A stretch of 64,000 nt of DNA from a virus. Below, one piece after another: positions 44,466 through 53,369 of this stretch. The notes below the pieces were generated by a model. It saw only the letters and a program-made list of their open reading frames with translations, ran no database searches and had not been told where the DNA came from. Where the stretch lies: positions 1 through 64,000 of IMG/VR virus record IMGVR_UViG_3300042324_001793. One strand, 5' to 3'. Position numbers and translations under genes: made by a program. Position 1 is the first letter of the stretch. Each line of letters starts with the position of its first letter.

Positions 44466-46349
44466 TTAGTTGAATGTTACAGTCACTGTATCGATTCTAA
44501 TAGCTGAATTGTGGATTTTAAATTCTACGTATATTCCGTTTGTTGCATTAAATCCTCCAAATGTTCCATTTATTGTATTTCCACTGGATGAACCTAATCG
44601 GATTTGACCATCAGTTGCACCATCATCAAATGTTCCAAAATTATAACCTGAACCGTTTAGGATTAATGGATACGAAGTAGGTCCAAAAACTCCAACGGTT
44701 GCTCCTATTTTACGAACAGTTACAGTAAGAGCACCGCTAATTAAATCAGCTAGAGCAGATCCGCCTGCGAAAGTTCCAGCGAATACCATTGAAAAACTAG
44801 GAATTGGAACGCTTGACGAACTTAGTGTAGTATAAAATTTTCTATAGTACGATGCAGCTGCAGTAAGTGAAGAATAGTTTGGGTTTGAACCATTTAAGTC
44901 TGATTTAAAAGCAGCTAGATCGGGTTGAATTGTTGCAGTATTTGGTGCAGTTAAGAAATATTGATCAGGTCTAACGATTGTACCACCGACAACGCAAGCA
45001 TTTCCGTTTGATAGACTTGCGGTAGAAACCCATGCAGTCGTGTAATCGCTTTGTAATCTAAAAGCCTCATCGTCAAATCGCTCTACGTATTGAGTGCTAT
45101 TTCCACTAGTTGGATATGTGTCCACTAATATTGAATGAGTTGAAGAAGATTTAGTTCCGCCTGAAGACCATGGATCAAATAGTGAAGCAGTCGCGGCTGC
45201 AGTTGCTCCTCGATACCTAAAATTTGAAGAATTAATCGCCCAATTTAAAATATCATATTCAGCAGCTGTATTGTTGAAGAAATTGGTCCATCCAGTAAAA
45301 GTACCAGAAGTTGGTGACCATGCATATTCAGCAATAGTTGGAACTCCGTACGATGGTGCAACAAATTGAAAATTAGTATTTGCGCCAAGAGCACGGCCTT
45401 GAGTATTTGCGTTTAGGTTATTAATTGCATCAACGTGTGCACTAAACTGTGAAGTTAGAGTGTAGTACTCAACACCGCTTAGATGCTTGGTTACAATATT
45501 TCCTAGAGTTTCTTCGATTGTACAAGTTGAACCGGCTCCAAAGCTTGGAGTAGATGCATTTGTATCAAAGAAAACTGCAGATTGTGTATAAGTGAAAGTT
45601 TGAGCACCATCACTAGTTGAATCAGTTAGGTTTGTAATAACTATATTGTATTTACCGCCGTCTATTAAACCTACGCCAGATAGTACTTGATCAATATCAA
45701 CGGTTACGGTAATGTCAGCTTTTTGTTTTAAACTATCAGTTGCAAAACCGGCAATAATAATGTCAATACCGTCTGTACTTGAATATGTCCCGTCTGCAGT
45801 AACTCCCTGAGAAAATGTTGAAATAATAGTGGTGCCATCTGCATCATATACATCAACGGTTACCGTAGCGTCTCCGCCTTGACCAGTTACCGCATTTGCT
45901 GTACTGAATGAGACTGTGCTACTAGTTGTCGTTGACTGATTTGTACCTGCCCAAGTTCCAGCCTTAAATGGAGTTCCTTCAGTCGTTGGATTGCTTATTC
46001 TAACCGTTGATCTAGCTAAAGTTTCTGATACTAATCCAGACGAGGTTCCGTCGTTTGTGCCAAAGTGACTTGCGAATGTTGGAGTAGGAACGTAAACATT
46101 TATTGTACTTGAATCTCCAGGTTTCTGAGCTCCAAGTATATCAATTCCAACAAAATTAACTTTTGAATAATTTCCGACAAGAACGCCTTCATCATAAAAA
46201 TCAATTCCGCTAATTCCACTTGAGCCGGTATTTGGAGAATCATTCCAATATAAATTACCCGAATTATCTATTGCTAAAAATTTAGTCTTGGTGTTATCCT
46301 GGGATACTCCGCTAAGATCAACTTGTTTTATTTTAAGTTTGTGGGACAT
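44466..46349 (-). CDS. Probable tail-fibre protein, 627 aa
   Basis: A 627-residue protein. The N-terminus (IKQVDLSGVSQDNTKTKFLA, NLYWNDS) has the look of phage fibre attachment domains. A single GSSGISGIDFYDEG element is followed by beta-strand-rich Ser/Thr-rich segments. The C-terminal ~200 residues (RKIGATVGVFGPTSYPLILN, IYVEFKIHNSAIRIDTVTV) look like a terminal receptor-binding or trimerisation domain. No enzyme motif is seen. A late-promoter-like element lies 30 nt upstream, heading the transcript that leads into the giant fibre gene. Confidence 0.7.
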   Translation of the reverse strand: MSHKLKIKQVDLSGVSQDNTKTKFLAIDNSGNLYWNDSPNTGSSGISGIDFYDEGVLVGNYSKVNFVGIDILGAQKPGDSSTINVYVPTPTFASHFGTNDGTSSGLVSETLARSTVRISNPTTEGTPFKAGTWAGTNQSTTTSSTVSFSTANAVTGQGGDATVTVDVYDADGTTIISTFSQGVTADGTYSSTDGIDIIIAGFATDSLKQKADITVTVDIDQVLSGVGLIDGGKYNIVITNLTDSTSDGAQTFTYTQSAVFFDTNASTPSFGAGSTCTIEETLGNIVTKHLSGVEYYTLTSQFSAHVDAINNLNANTQGRALGANTNFQFVAPSYGVPTIAEYAWSPTSGTFTGWTNFFNNTAAEYDILNWAINSSNFRYRGATAAATASLFDPWSSGGTKSSSTHSILVDTYPTSGNSTQYVERFDDEAFRLQSDYTTAWVSTASLSNGNACVVGGTIVRPDQYFLTAPNTATIQPDLAAFKSDLNGSNPNYSSLTAAASYYRKFYTTLSSSSVPIPSFSMVFAGTFAGGSALADLISGALTVTVRKIGATVGVFGPTSYPLILNGSGYNFGTFDDGATDGQIRLGSSSGNTINGTFGGFNATNGIYVEFKIHNSAIRIDTVTVTFN

Positions 46350-46378
46350 TCGGTTTTAATTTACATTTTTCTACTACA

Positions 46379-46388
46379 GTTATTTATC
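46379..46388 (-). promoter_or_regulatory. Late-promoter-like element for the fibre transcript
   Basis: The minus strand reads GATAAATAAC 30 nt before the start codon at 46349. It drives the transcript expected to contain the giant Gly-X-Y gene. Confidence 0.6.
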
Positions 46389-46410
46389 ATCACTAGTAGA
46401 TCCAAGTAAT

Positions 46411-47367
46411 CTATTTCCGTTTCTCCTTGGCATATAAAATAGCAGCAACGTATTTCCCAGATGCGCTTTCCGGATCAACGTACGATAGATCAGTATCAAA
46501 TGGACTACTTGATCGAAAATCTGCTTTATAAAATAACGTATCTTTGGTTGAATCAGTTACTCCAGCATTGTGCATAATTGGGCACTTATTGTATGCATGG
46601 ATATCAGAAGTTCCCCAACTAAAATCAAGTTCAGGAGTAACAATCGTCTGGGCTCCCATTTTCCATGCTCCCCAAAGAACTGACCACATATCAGCACACC
46701 ACTTTTGAATTGGATTAAATTGAGCCGCTTCTTCTGTAGATAAATTAGAGCGGTCTTGATGCTCTCTATCACACATGTACTTGTAAATAGTCAATGTGTC
46801 CTCGGCTACTTCTTTCCAGAAATCGGCAGTTACACCTTTCATTAAGTATTGAGCACCGCCTGAGCCAGCCTCATTTGCTTCCACTAATTCCGGTGGAATT
46901 CCTGAAAGACTGCATAGATCTGTGAAAATATCTTCTGATTTGCTCTTAATGTACTTCGCACCAATGTATGAAATTGTGTCGCTTACGTACCAATAAAGAT
47001 CTCCATGTAGGGCATCAAAGTTAGGAAGTTCTCTAAAAATAATATCAGAATCATGGTAAAAGACAGTTTCTCCACGAAGTTCCGGATGAGCTCTAAAGTG
47101 CTGTTCTAGAATATCAGGTCTTAGGATCGGAATGTATCCATAATTTTCAGTTATTCTCTTTTTATAGAAAAAGAATCTTACCATTGGATATTTGGAAGCA
47201 AGAGCTCTACCTTCAGGCGAAGGTTCATTATCATAGGCAAATAGAATATCTATCCAGTTAGGGTTTATTCCGCTCTTCATAAAATTATGAATTACTACCT
47301 CAACTTGCCAATGAAAATACGGGTGGTCCGGCTGAGCGGACATAAATATAGTCTTCTTAGTTAGCAT
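46411..47367 (-). CDS. Glycosyltransferase resembling plant Hyp/Ser O-glycosyltransferases
   Basis: A 318-residue GT-A-like enzyme. The order of blocks recalls plant hydroxyproline O-arabinosyltransferases and peptidyl-serine galactosyltransferases (GT95/GT96). These are an N-terminal FMSAQPDHPYFHWQVEVV (compare the PY..WQ pattern), YGYIPILRPDILEQHF (compare LNRP), and the DxD-type VFYHDSDIIFRELPNF. SGGAQYLMKGVTADFWKEVA, then WCADMWSVLWGAWKMG and IMHNAG (compare the I-H-Y end) complete it. The match is from memory of motifs, not an alignment. If right it would modify hydroxyproline or serine, fitting the nearby hydroxylase and Ser-rich fibres. Glycosyltransferase: likely. Specific family: tentative. 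Confidence 0.6.
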   Translation of the reverse strand: MLTKKTIFMSAQPDHPYFHWQVEVVIHNFMKSGINPNWIDILFAYDNEPSPEGRALASKYPMVRFFFYKKRITENYGYIPILRPDILEQHFRAHPELRGETVFYHDSDIIFRELPNFDALHGDLYWYVSDTISYIGAKYIKSKSEDIFTDLCSLSGIPPELVEANEAGSGGAQYLMKGVTADFWKEVAEDTLTIYKYMCDREHQDRSNLSTEEAAQFNPIQKWCADMWSVLWGAWKMGAQTIVTPELDFSWGTSDIHAYNKCPIMHNAGVTDSTKDTLFYKADFRSSSPFDTDLSYVDPESASGKYVAAILYAKEKRK

Positions 47368-47397
47368 ACTAATTTATACTACTAATTGGCTTAAGGT

Positions 47398-49824
47398 TTA
47401 TCCTCTAATGGTAGTAGTTGTAGTTAGATATTCAGTTACGTTAACTTCATACAGACACTCATCTAATATGATTTTCCACTTACCAATTGGGTCGATTGTA
47501 AATATACCTTCGATTATAGTATCAGATCCGTCGATTGTTACAGTATACATACCTTCTGAAATAGGCGCGTTTATATTATCAAATATTTGAATTACTGAAT
47601 ACTCAGTTGTTGATAAAACAAACGATATAGTCTTAGCCTCACGGTCTTGATAATACTCAATTGATACAGATGGGCATCCAATTGTAGTAGTAGTGGTAGT
47701 TGATGGAGCAAGCGTAGTGGTTGTGGTCGTTGCCGCTAGCGTTGTAGTCGTAGTAGTAATTCCGCTATACAGTCCGCAATCTATCACAGTTAAAGTTTGA
47801 GCACCTGCATCAAATTCATAACAGAATGTACATGTCGAGTTAATTGTTACTTTGAGAGGTCCATCGATTAGCGCTAAATTTTCAGCCGGAATTCTAGTTG
47901 TACCTGTGTAAATAATATCGGCAAATTGCTGGATCGTATAAAGTAATCCTCCAGGCCCAGTAACTTGAAAAGTATATTGACTTTCGCCAGTCTGGGATGG
48001 AGTAACTGTGAATTCGCTACATGGATCAATCGTCGTCGTTGTAGTAGTCGGAGCAATCGTCGTTGTAGTAGTCGGAGCGATTGTTGTAGTGGTAGTCGGC
48101 TCAATTGTCGTAGTAGTAGTCGGCTCAATTGTCGTAGTAGTAGTCGGAGCGATTGTTGTAGTGGTAGTCGGTGCAATCGTCGTAGTAGTCGGCGCAATTG
48201 TCGTCGTAGTGGTTGGAGCAGCGGTGGTAGTTGTTGTGGTAACTGCACCAAACTCAACGTTAACTACGTATTGGCAGCCTGCCGCATTGGTAAACGTGTA
48301 CGTACCATATACGGTATTAATATTTGAAGATAAGTACTCAGAATCAGTTCTGTTAAATATCCATGAAAGACTTATGTTAACTCCATGCAATTCAGTCAGA
48401 TTGTAGGTAGGTCCACCTGCTGACGCAAAGACTACTGAATACGGACCAGTTGGAGTTCCTATAAATGATATGACTGTTGCATTTAAGTTTTCAGCAACTG
48501 AGTAATTAATTGAGCCTGGAGCACAAGTCGTTGTTGTACTTGTTGGTGCGATCGTAGTAGTCAAGGTAGGCGAAACCGTTGTAGTTGTTGTAGTTGGAGT
48601 AGCCTGAAAAGGAATAGCGTAAAAAGGACTAAATGAGGTTACTTGCGCCCATATTTTTCTAGTTGCATAGTCAGGAGCATACGGTCCAGTTAAGACAGTT
48701 TCATCAACATAGACTCCATTTACATTATGGAATATTCGAACTGTGTCAAATACCGGCTCAGTCATTGCTTGAGGTAGAGTAAATTCAAGAAGAGCTCCAA
48801 TAGTTAATGGAGTTGAAATATCAAATGCCATTGCTGCATTATTTAAGTAATAACCTGCCGGTAAAATACCAGATGGAGATAGAGTCGGCGCTGGTACAGA
48901 ACATACTGTGATTGGCGCAGATTCTGTAGCGTTTGTATCTAACACAACCGATACTCCAACCTGTGGGTGATTCGTTGAACTTTGACCAGCTTGCACAATT
49001 TCGGTCGTACATAAAACGCCAGCTGCTCCGCAATAAGGATCAGCTGATGTGTAAATTAGAGTTACAAAATCGCCACCGTCTAGTCCATATCCAGCAACAG
49101 AAGTGTTCCAATAAAGTTCATCAGTTGAATCAACTGCCCCGTAATTACTTGCAGTAGTCCCATTGTCTTTACTAAAGTACGCTGGCGCTACTTTGGTGCC
49201 ATCTCCTATGATTATTTGTTGGCCGTTAATGAACAATAAGTACTCACTAGTCGTGATCGGCGCGGGCATCGGAAGTAATCCTGGTGAAACTAAAGCAGAG
49301 TCTCCAGTAATTACATTTGGCGTTACCGATCTGGTTACAGCCGCTCTACAAGAACCTGCACCGCCTCCGCTGAGTAGCGTCCAGCCAGTTGATACTAAAT
49401 ATCCATAAAATCCTTCAATTCGGCCGCCCTGTTGAGTAATGTAGATTACTTCTCCTGGAACTCCAGTTGGCGGAATTGCTCCGTATACTTTAAGTCGAAG
49501 CCTTTTACCTTCAACTACATCTTCCATTACCGCATTTTTACCGGTGATTGCGCCAGTTGGGTAGAGTTTTATTACTTCAGGATACGACCCATTTTGTTGC
49601 TGTGCACCGTATACAGTTAGACCTTGCCTAACGATGATTGTGTTTGCTGAAATTCCTTCAATGTCAACTGAAACTCCACCAGTTTGATCGAAGTTAACGG
49701 CTGATAGAAACTCAGTTATTGCTGACTTTATTGTGCTAAAATTAAAATTAGCCAAATCAACAACGCTAGTTAAGCTAGCACCGTTAATTGATTTTACACT
49801 TGAAATTTTTAATTGAATTGACAT
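47398..49824 (-). CDS. Virion protein with Thr-rich linkers between Cys-bounded domains, 808 aa
   Basis: Residues 1-400 are a beta-rich N-terminal part (LTVYGAQQQNGSYPEVIKLY, VIYITQQGGRIEGFYGYL). Three ~90-residue Ig-like domains follow, each opening and closing with cysteine (CAPGSINYSV.., CSEFTVTPSQ.., CPSVSIEYYQ..). They are joined by linkers of Thr with Pro/Ile/Ala (about 405-440, 528-600, 690-725), and the chain ends TTTTTIRG. Such Thr/Pro-rich linkers are mucin-like and typical sites of O-glycosylation. A rod with adhesive domains is inferred. A late-type promoter lies 27 nt upstream. Confidence 0.75.
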   Translation of the reverse strand: MSIQLKISSVKSINGASLTSVVDLANFNFSTIKSAITEFLSAVNFDQTGGVSVDIEGISANTIIVRQGLTVYGAQQQNGSYPEVIKLYPTGAITGKNAVMEDVVEGKRLRLKVYGAIPPTGVPGEVIYITQQGGRIEGFYGYLVSTGWTLLSGGGAGSCRAAVTRSVTPNVITGDSALVSPGLLPMPAPITTSEYLLFINGQQIIIGDGTKVAPAYFSKDNGTTASNYGAVDSTDELYWNTSVAGYGLDGGDFVTLIYTSADPYCGAAGVLCTTEIVQAGQSSTNHPQVGVSVVLDTNATESAPITVCSVPAPTLSPSGILPAGYYLNNAAMAFDISTPLTIGALLEFTLPQAMTEPVFDTVRIFHNVNGVYVDETVLTGPYAPDYATRKIWAQVTSFSPFYAIPFQATPTTTTTTVSPTLTTTIAPTSTTTTCAPGSINYSVAENLNATVISFIGTPTGPYSVVFASAGGPTYNLTELHGVNISLSWIFNRTDSEYLSSNINTVYGTYTFTNAAGCQYVVNVEFGAVTTTTTTAAPTTTTTIAPTTTTIAPTTTTTIAPTTTTTIEPTTTTTIEPTTTTTIAPTTTTTIAPTTTTTTIDPCSEFTVTPSQTGESQYTFQVTGPGGLLYTIQQFADIIYTGTTRIPAENLALIDGPLKVTINSTCTFCYEFDAGAQTLTVIDCGLYSGITTTTTTLAATTTTTTLAPSTTTTTTIGCPSVSIEYYQDREAKTISFVLSTTEYSVIQIFDNINAPISEGMYTVTIDGSDTIIEGIFTIDPIGKWKIILDECLYEVNVTEYLTTTTTIRG
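48023..48240 (-). repeat. Thr-rich linker coding repeats
   Basis: Tandem ~27-bp units encode APTTTTTI/EPTTTTTI about eight times. Neighbouring units are nearly identical in DNA, unlike the codon-shuffled Gly-X-Y rods, so copy number may vary easily. Confidence 0.8.
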
Positions 49825-49850
49825 CGTTATTTAAAGTATCTAACTTTTTA

Positions 49851-49860
49851 GTTATTTATT
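49851..49860 (-). promoter_or_regulatory. Late-promoter-like element for the Thr-rich protein
   Basis: The minus strand reads AATAAATAAC followed by TAAAAAG, 27 nt before the start codon at 49824. Confidence 0.6.
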
Positions 49861-49878
49861 AACTTGAAAGAAGAATCG

Positions 49879-51231
49879 TTATTTTATTGGATTTTTACTG
49901 CCTTTTGCTGTACCTGAAAGAACTTCTGTTTTACTATCAACTTCTGCATCTAGTGCAATAATACCTGATCTAACGATACACTCATTTAGATTAGCATAGA
50001 TGACACTTTCTGGAGAACTTTTGATATAACTAAGGTCTATTCGATTAACGCTACCTTTTTCAAACATACACTCGTCTAGGTGACAGTATCGGATATCGTT
50101 TCCGGTTAGGATTCGACATTCGGTTATATGTGATGATCTTACTTTGCAGCCATAAAGCATACAGTCTGTAATCTCTGCCTCAATTGAGCAATTTATCAAG
50201 TCAAGCCCTTTAATTCCAAATCCTTCCTTTAACGAAGAATCTTTTAATTGAACTCTCTCCGTATCAGTATCATAGTTAATAGAACCTTTAGTCATTTGGC
50301 CAAAAGTAATTAAGTCAAATAGGCTATCTCTAACCTTTAGGTAATTTGCTTCAAGAATACGAGGGTCATCTTTTAAGTCAACGTAAAGATCGATATTTGG
50401 AAAATTCTTAGTGAAATTTTCGTATGACTTTAGAGCAAGAGTGTTATCTCTTTGTTTTTTCAAAACATCGTGAACTTTTTTCTGTTCATCAATTGAGTAT
50501 TGGTAATTAGATTGAAGCGTGTTGTACAGAGACTCGGCTATGTAGTTAACTAAGTTAGTTGCACTAGATCTCTTATTTTGATAGTCGGCTCCACCTGCGT
50601 ATCTAACTTCAACGTAACCGTCTTTTAACTTATCGAAATTAATTCCAAAGTATTTAGATTGAGGGTAATTAAATTCAAGTGGACTGCTGGGTTTTGAATA
50701 GGCGATTGACGTCTCAGCTAGGAACTTATTTTTAGGGTAAATATTTGTTACTGGATTCTTGTAAATCTTTTGAATTCTAGATTTAGCAGAAGGCCACATG
50801 TCAAAGATTTTCTCCTCATTTAGTCCAAGAATGTACTTAAAAACATTTAGATTCTGAAGACGCTCTCTTAAACCAAGATCAAATTCATTTAGTGACATAT
50901 TAATATGCAGTCCAGTACGTTCGGTCGTGAATCCATTTTCATCGATAAAATTCATAACTTTATACATAACGTGAATTGCTTCATTATATGGCATTACTCC
51001 AGTAATAAGCTCATTCATTTTAAATCCGCCTGAAAAATCTGGCTCTAATTTGAATTCTGAGTAACTTACGGCAATATCTGAATTGTATTCGTTTGTGCTG
51101 ATTACTTTTTTGCCAAGTAATACTTCCAATTTTTCAGCAAGCTCAGCCCTACCGATTGGAGAAAAGAATTCAAATTCGAATCCAATATTTACGTTGTCAA
51201 AAAGACGTTGTTGATTTAGATCTTTATACAT
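49879..51231 (-). CDS. Amidoligase-family enzyme with C-terminal beta-helix-like repeat, 450 aa
   Basis: Residues 1-330 carry the order of motifs of Amidoligase_2 (COOH-NH2 ligase superfamily). These are NIGFEFEFFSP (15-25), KLEPDFSGGFKMNELITGVM (61-80), the TERTGLHINMSL metal/nucleotide segment (103-114), and KYFGINFDKLKDGYVEVRYA (about 193-212). Residues about 345-425 are pentapeptide- or beta-helix-like with repeated C/L and I positions (DLINCSIEAEITDCMLYGC, SHITECRILTGNDIRYCHLD). The family forms peptide-type bonds with ATP. Among virion genes a role in cross-linking or adding amino acids to proteins or wall peptides is conceivable. Substrate unknown. Confidence 0.7.
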   Translation of the reverse strand: MYKDLNQQRLFDNVNIGFEFEFFSPIGRAELAEKLEVLLGKKVISTNEYNSDIAVSYSEFKLEPDFSGGFKMNELITGVMPYNEAIHVMYKVMNFIDENGFTTERTGLHINMSLNEFDLGLRERLQNLNVFKYILGLNEEKIFDMWPSAKSRIQKIYKNPVTNIYPKNKFLAETSIAYSKPSSPLEFNYPQSKYFGINFDKLKDGYVEVRYAGGADYQNKRSSATNLVNYIAESLYNTLQSNYQYSIDEQKKVHDVLKKQRDNTLALKSYENFTKNFPNIDLYVDLKDDPRILEANYLKVRDSLFDLITFGQMTKGSINYDTDTERVQLKDSSLKEGFGIKGLDLINCSIEAEITDCMLYGCKVRSSHITECRILTGNDIRYCHLDECMFEKGSVNRIDLSYIKSSPESVIYANLNECIVRSGIIALDAEVDSKTEVLSGTAKGSKNPIK

Positions 51232-51236
51232 AATTG

Positions 51237-53309
51237 TTATTTGTTTATTGCAATGAATGGTACATTTAGTCGAGGTCGAGCATTATCAATTATAGCTAGA
51301 GTAGATTCGTCTCTAACGAATAGCTGACTCACTATAAATTCGTGATCCTCTGACTGAACCATTGTATTAAATAGTCTAACATTTGCAATTGAATAATTAG
51401 CAGAAGGTAGAGCCCAATTTTGAGTAGTTACAAAGCTAAATGTTCCAGGTTTAGCTGAGCCGTTAAATACTAAGTCAAGTCGATTGTAGTTTTTAATATT
51501 CGCTGGGTCCTGATTAAATTCATATACGTTAACTTCAAGCTGGCCGTATTGAGCGGATACTGGAACGATTATTGAATACCATTCATCGTATAACAATTCG
51601 CCAACAGTAAATGAGTATTGACTGCTATTAATTCTTACGTGAATCGTTACGCTAGGTAATCCAGAAACGTCAGTTATTCCACAGGAGATGACTAAGCCTT
51701 TACTATTGATGTTATCATATCCATCAAATATTCGGATGGTCTGTGATCCTGCATTGAATTTAACTAGCGCGCTAAATGTCATATTTGGAGTAACTTCAGT
51801 TGAGGCAACTGCTTTATAGACAACTGCATGCTCGGATTGCTTGAATTGAAATTTGCCAACAAAACTTTGGGTTAAATCTTGAAATCTAGAGGTTAGGCTC
51901 AGGTCTCGATAACCTTCAACTACCACATATTTGCCTAAGTGATCAAGGAAAGAATCTTTGGGCCCATTCATTTTAACTGAGACTAATTTACCAGTAGAAT
52001 CTAGGTAACTGTCTCCAGTATTTAATTGGTTATTCAGCCATGCACTGTAAATTGAACTGCTTTCGTATGCCCAAATTTCGTAAGGTTTTGCAGTAGTTTT
52101 TAGGTACTGATCTTCCTTTGTGTTTGAGGTAGTAGTTATGTAATTTTGCAAGACTGGTTTAACTGCACTCATATCGTAATAGTACTCGATTAATGGAGCA
52201 TAGTTAAAAGTTTTATCCAAAATTTTATTATCAAGATCTGGGTGTAGTGATCTACGAGTCTCATCGAATTTGTGCGAAATCGTTTTAAACTGTTGTTTAT
52301 CCAGAGCATCATTTGTCTGAACTTCAGCTTGTACACCGAATAGTTCATCGCTTGTCATAATAATATTGTCAAGGAATATTCGATCAGGCTCTTTCATTAG
52401 CATATCGATATTTGGATGAAATTTAGTTAATTGAATTTTCCAGTAAAGAGGCTCCATCATGAATCCTCTAAACAGATAAGATCCTTGAATTTCGTACATT
52501 CGATTGGTTAATGGAAAGTACATGTAATCTCTTTTACGAGGTTGTGTGTTTGGTCCAAAAATAGACTGAAAGTAGATATTATCGATATGAATCTCAAATG
52601 GTATTTCAAAATCTACACCAAACTCAGTAAAGTTAGGTTTATTATCTGGGAATACATTATTTGGAACTACTACTTTAACACATTTTCGATCCAGTGTTTT
52701 AAATAGAGTCCACTCTTTAAATATAAAATCTCCGCCATCTCTATCCGGCTCAGTTTTAAAGTAAACTACTTCATGGCCAAACAATTTATTTGTTTGTAGG
52801 CTCAATTCCTTAGAGATTCCGATCGCACTTCCAACTTCATAAGGTTTAAATGAAGCTTCTCTCTCAGCGATTAGAGCTGGACAGCGTTCAGCTGAACAGT
52901 AAACGGTCGGTGTGTATAGAGTTACATCAATGTGAGTGCTTTGAACTCTAAATTTAATATTGTTAACGATTAATGGAGAGGTAAGCGCATCGTAATTAAT
53001 TCCGTTATCGTATTCGTACTTGACCTCAAAGAAGACGTCGCTATTTGCAAAGTCTAGCACGTTAATTTCAGAAAGATCGTCTGGGCTAAAGGAATACCAA
53101 AGTGACCAGTTTCCACGGTTTAACGAATATCTAAATTTACGATTAATATTAGTAGAGACCGCTGTTCCAAGCTCAAGCGATTCATCGAATCCCACGATTT
53201 TCACAGCCCCAGGTAAAGGTTCGCCAGTAGAAAATATTCTATAATTTTTACTGTACGCAACCGAGTTCTTATCAGGTTCCGGAATTATCTTGTAGGTGAC
53301 TACTTGCAT
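51237..53309 (-). CDS. Large virion protein with C-terminal LamG-like domain, 690 aa
   Basis: A 690-residue beta-rich protein. The N-terminal region (FRYSLNRGNWSLWYSFSPDD, LIVNNIKFRVQSTHIDVTLY) resembles baseplate or tail appendage proteins. The C-terminal ~180 residues form a concanavalin/LamG-like jelly roll (MTFSALVKFNAGSQTIRIFD, EWYSIIVPVSAQYG, YSIANVRLFNTMVQSEDHEF). No enzyme motif. It is headed by a late-promoter-like element 16 nt upstream and followed 5 nt later by the amidoligase, so the two are co-expressed. Baseplate or adhesin role inferred. Confidence 0.7.
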   Translation of the reverse strand: MQVVTYKIIPEPDKNSVAYSKNYRIFSTGEPLPGAVKIVGFDESLELGTAVSTNINRKFRYSLNRGNWSLWYSFSPDDLSEINVLDFANSDVFFEVKYEYDNGINYDALTSPLIVNNIKFRVQSTHIDVTLYTPTVYCSAERCPALIAEREASFKPYEVGSAIGISKELSLQTNKLFGHEVVYFKTEPDRDGGDFIFKEWTLFKTLDRKCVKVVVPNNVFPDNKPNFTEFGVDFEIPFEIHIDNIYFQSIFGPNTQPRKRDYMYFPLTNRMYEIQGSYLFRGFMMEPLYWKIQLTKFHPNIDMLMKEPDRIFLDNIIMTSDELFGVQAEVQTNDALDKQQFKTISHKFDETRRSLHPDLDNKILDKTFNYAPLIEYYYDMSAVKPVLQNYITTTSNTKEDQYLKTTAKPYEIWAYESSSIYSAWLNNQLNTGDSYLDSTGKLVSVKMNGPKDSFLDHLGKYVVVEGYRDLSLTSRFQDLTQSFVGKFQFKQSEHAVVYKAVASTEVTPNMTFSALVKFNAGSQTIRIFDGYDNINSKGLVISCGITDVSGLPSVTIHVRINSSQYSFTVGELLYDEWYSIIVPVSAQYGQLEVNVYEFNQDPANIKNYNRLDLVFNGSAKPGTFSFVTTQNWALPSANYSIANVRLFNTMVQSEDHEFIVSQLFVRDESTLAIIDNARPRLNVPFIAINK

Positions 53310-53324
53310 TAATTTTGTCTTTTT

Positions 53325-53334
53325 GTTATTTATC
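53325..53334 (-). promoter_or_regulatory. Late-promoter-like element, minus strand
   Basis: The minus strand reads GATAAATAAC followed by AAAAAG, 16 nt before the start codon at 53309. It forms a divergent pair with the plus-strand element at 53360. Confidence 0.65.
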
Positions 53335-53359
53335 GCAGAGTATTACGGTTTTAGACTAA

Positions 53360-53369
53360 AATAAATAAT
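53360..53369 (+). promoter_or_regulatory. Late-promoter-like element, plus strand
   Basis: AATAAATAAT lies 19 nt before the ATG at 53389, back to back with the minus-strand element 25 bp away. Confidence 0.55.

Noticed and set aside
48008-48406. Antisense Val-rich frame over the Thr-linker repeats
   Set aside because: It mirrors the ACN codons of the Thr repeats; the sense frame is part of a coherent 808-aa protein.
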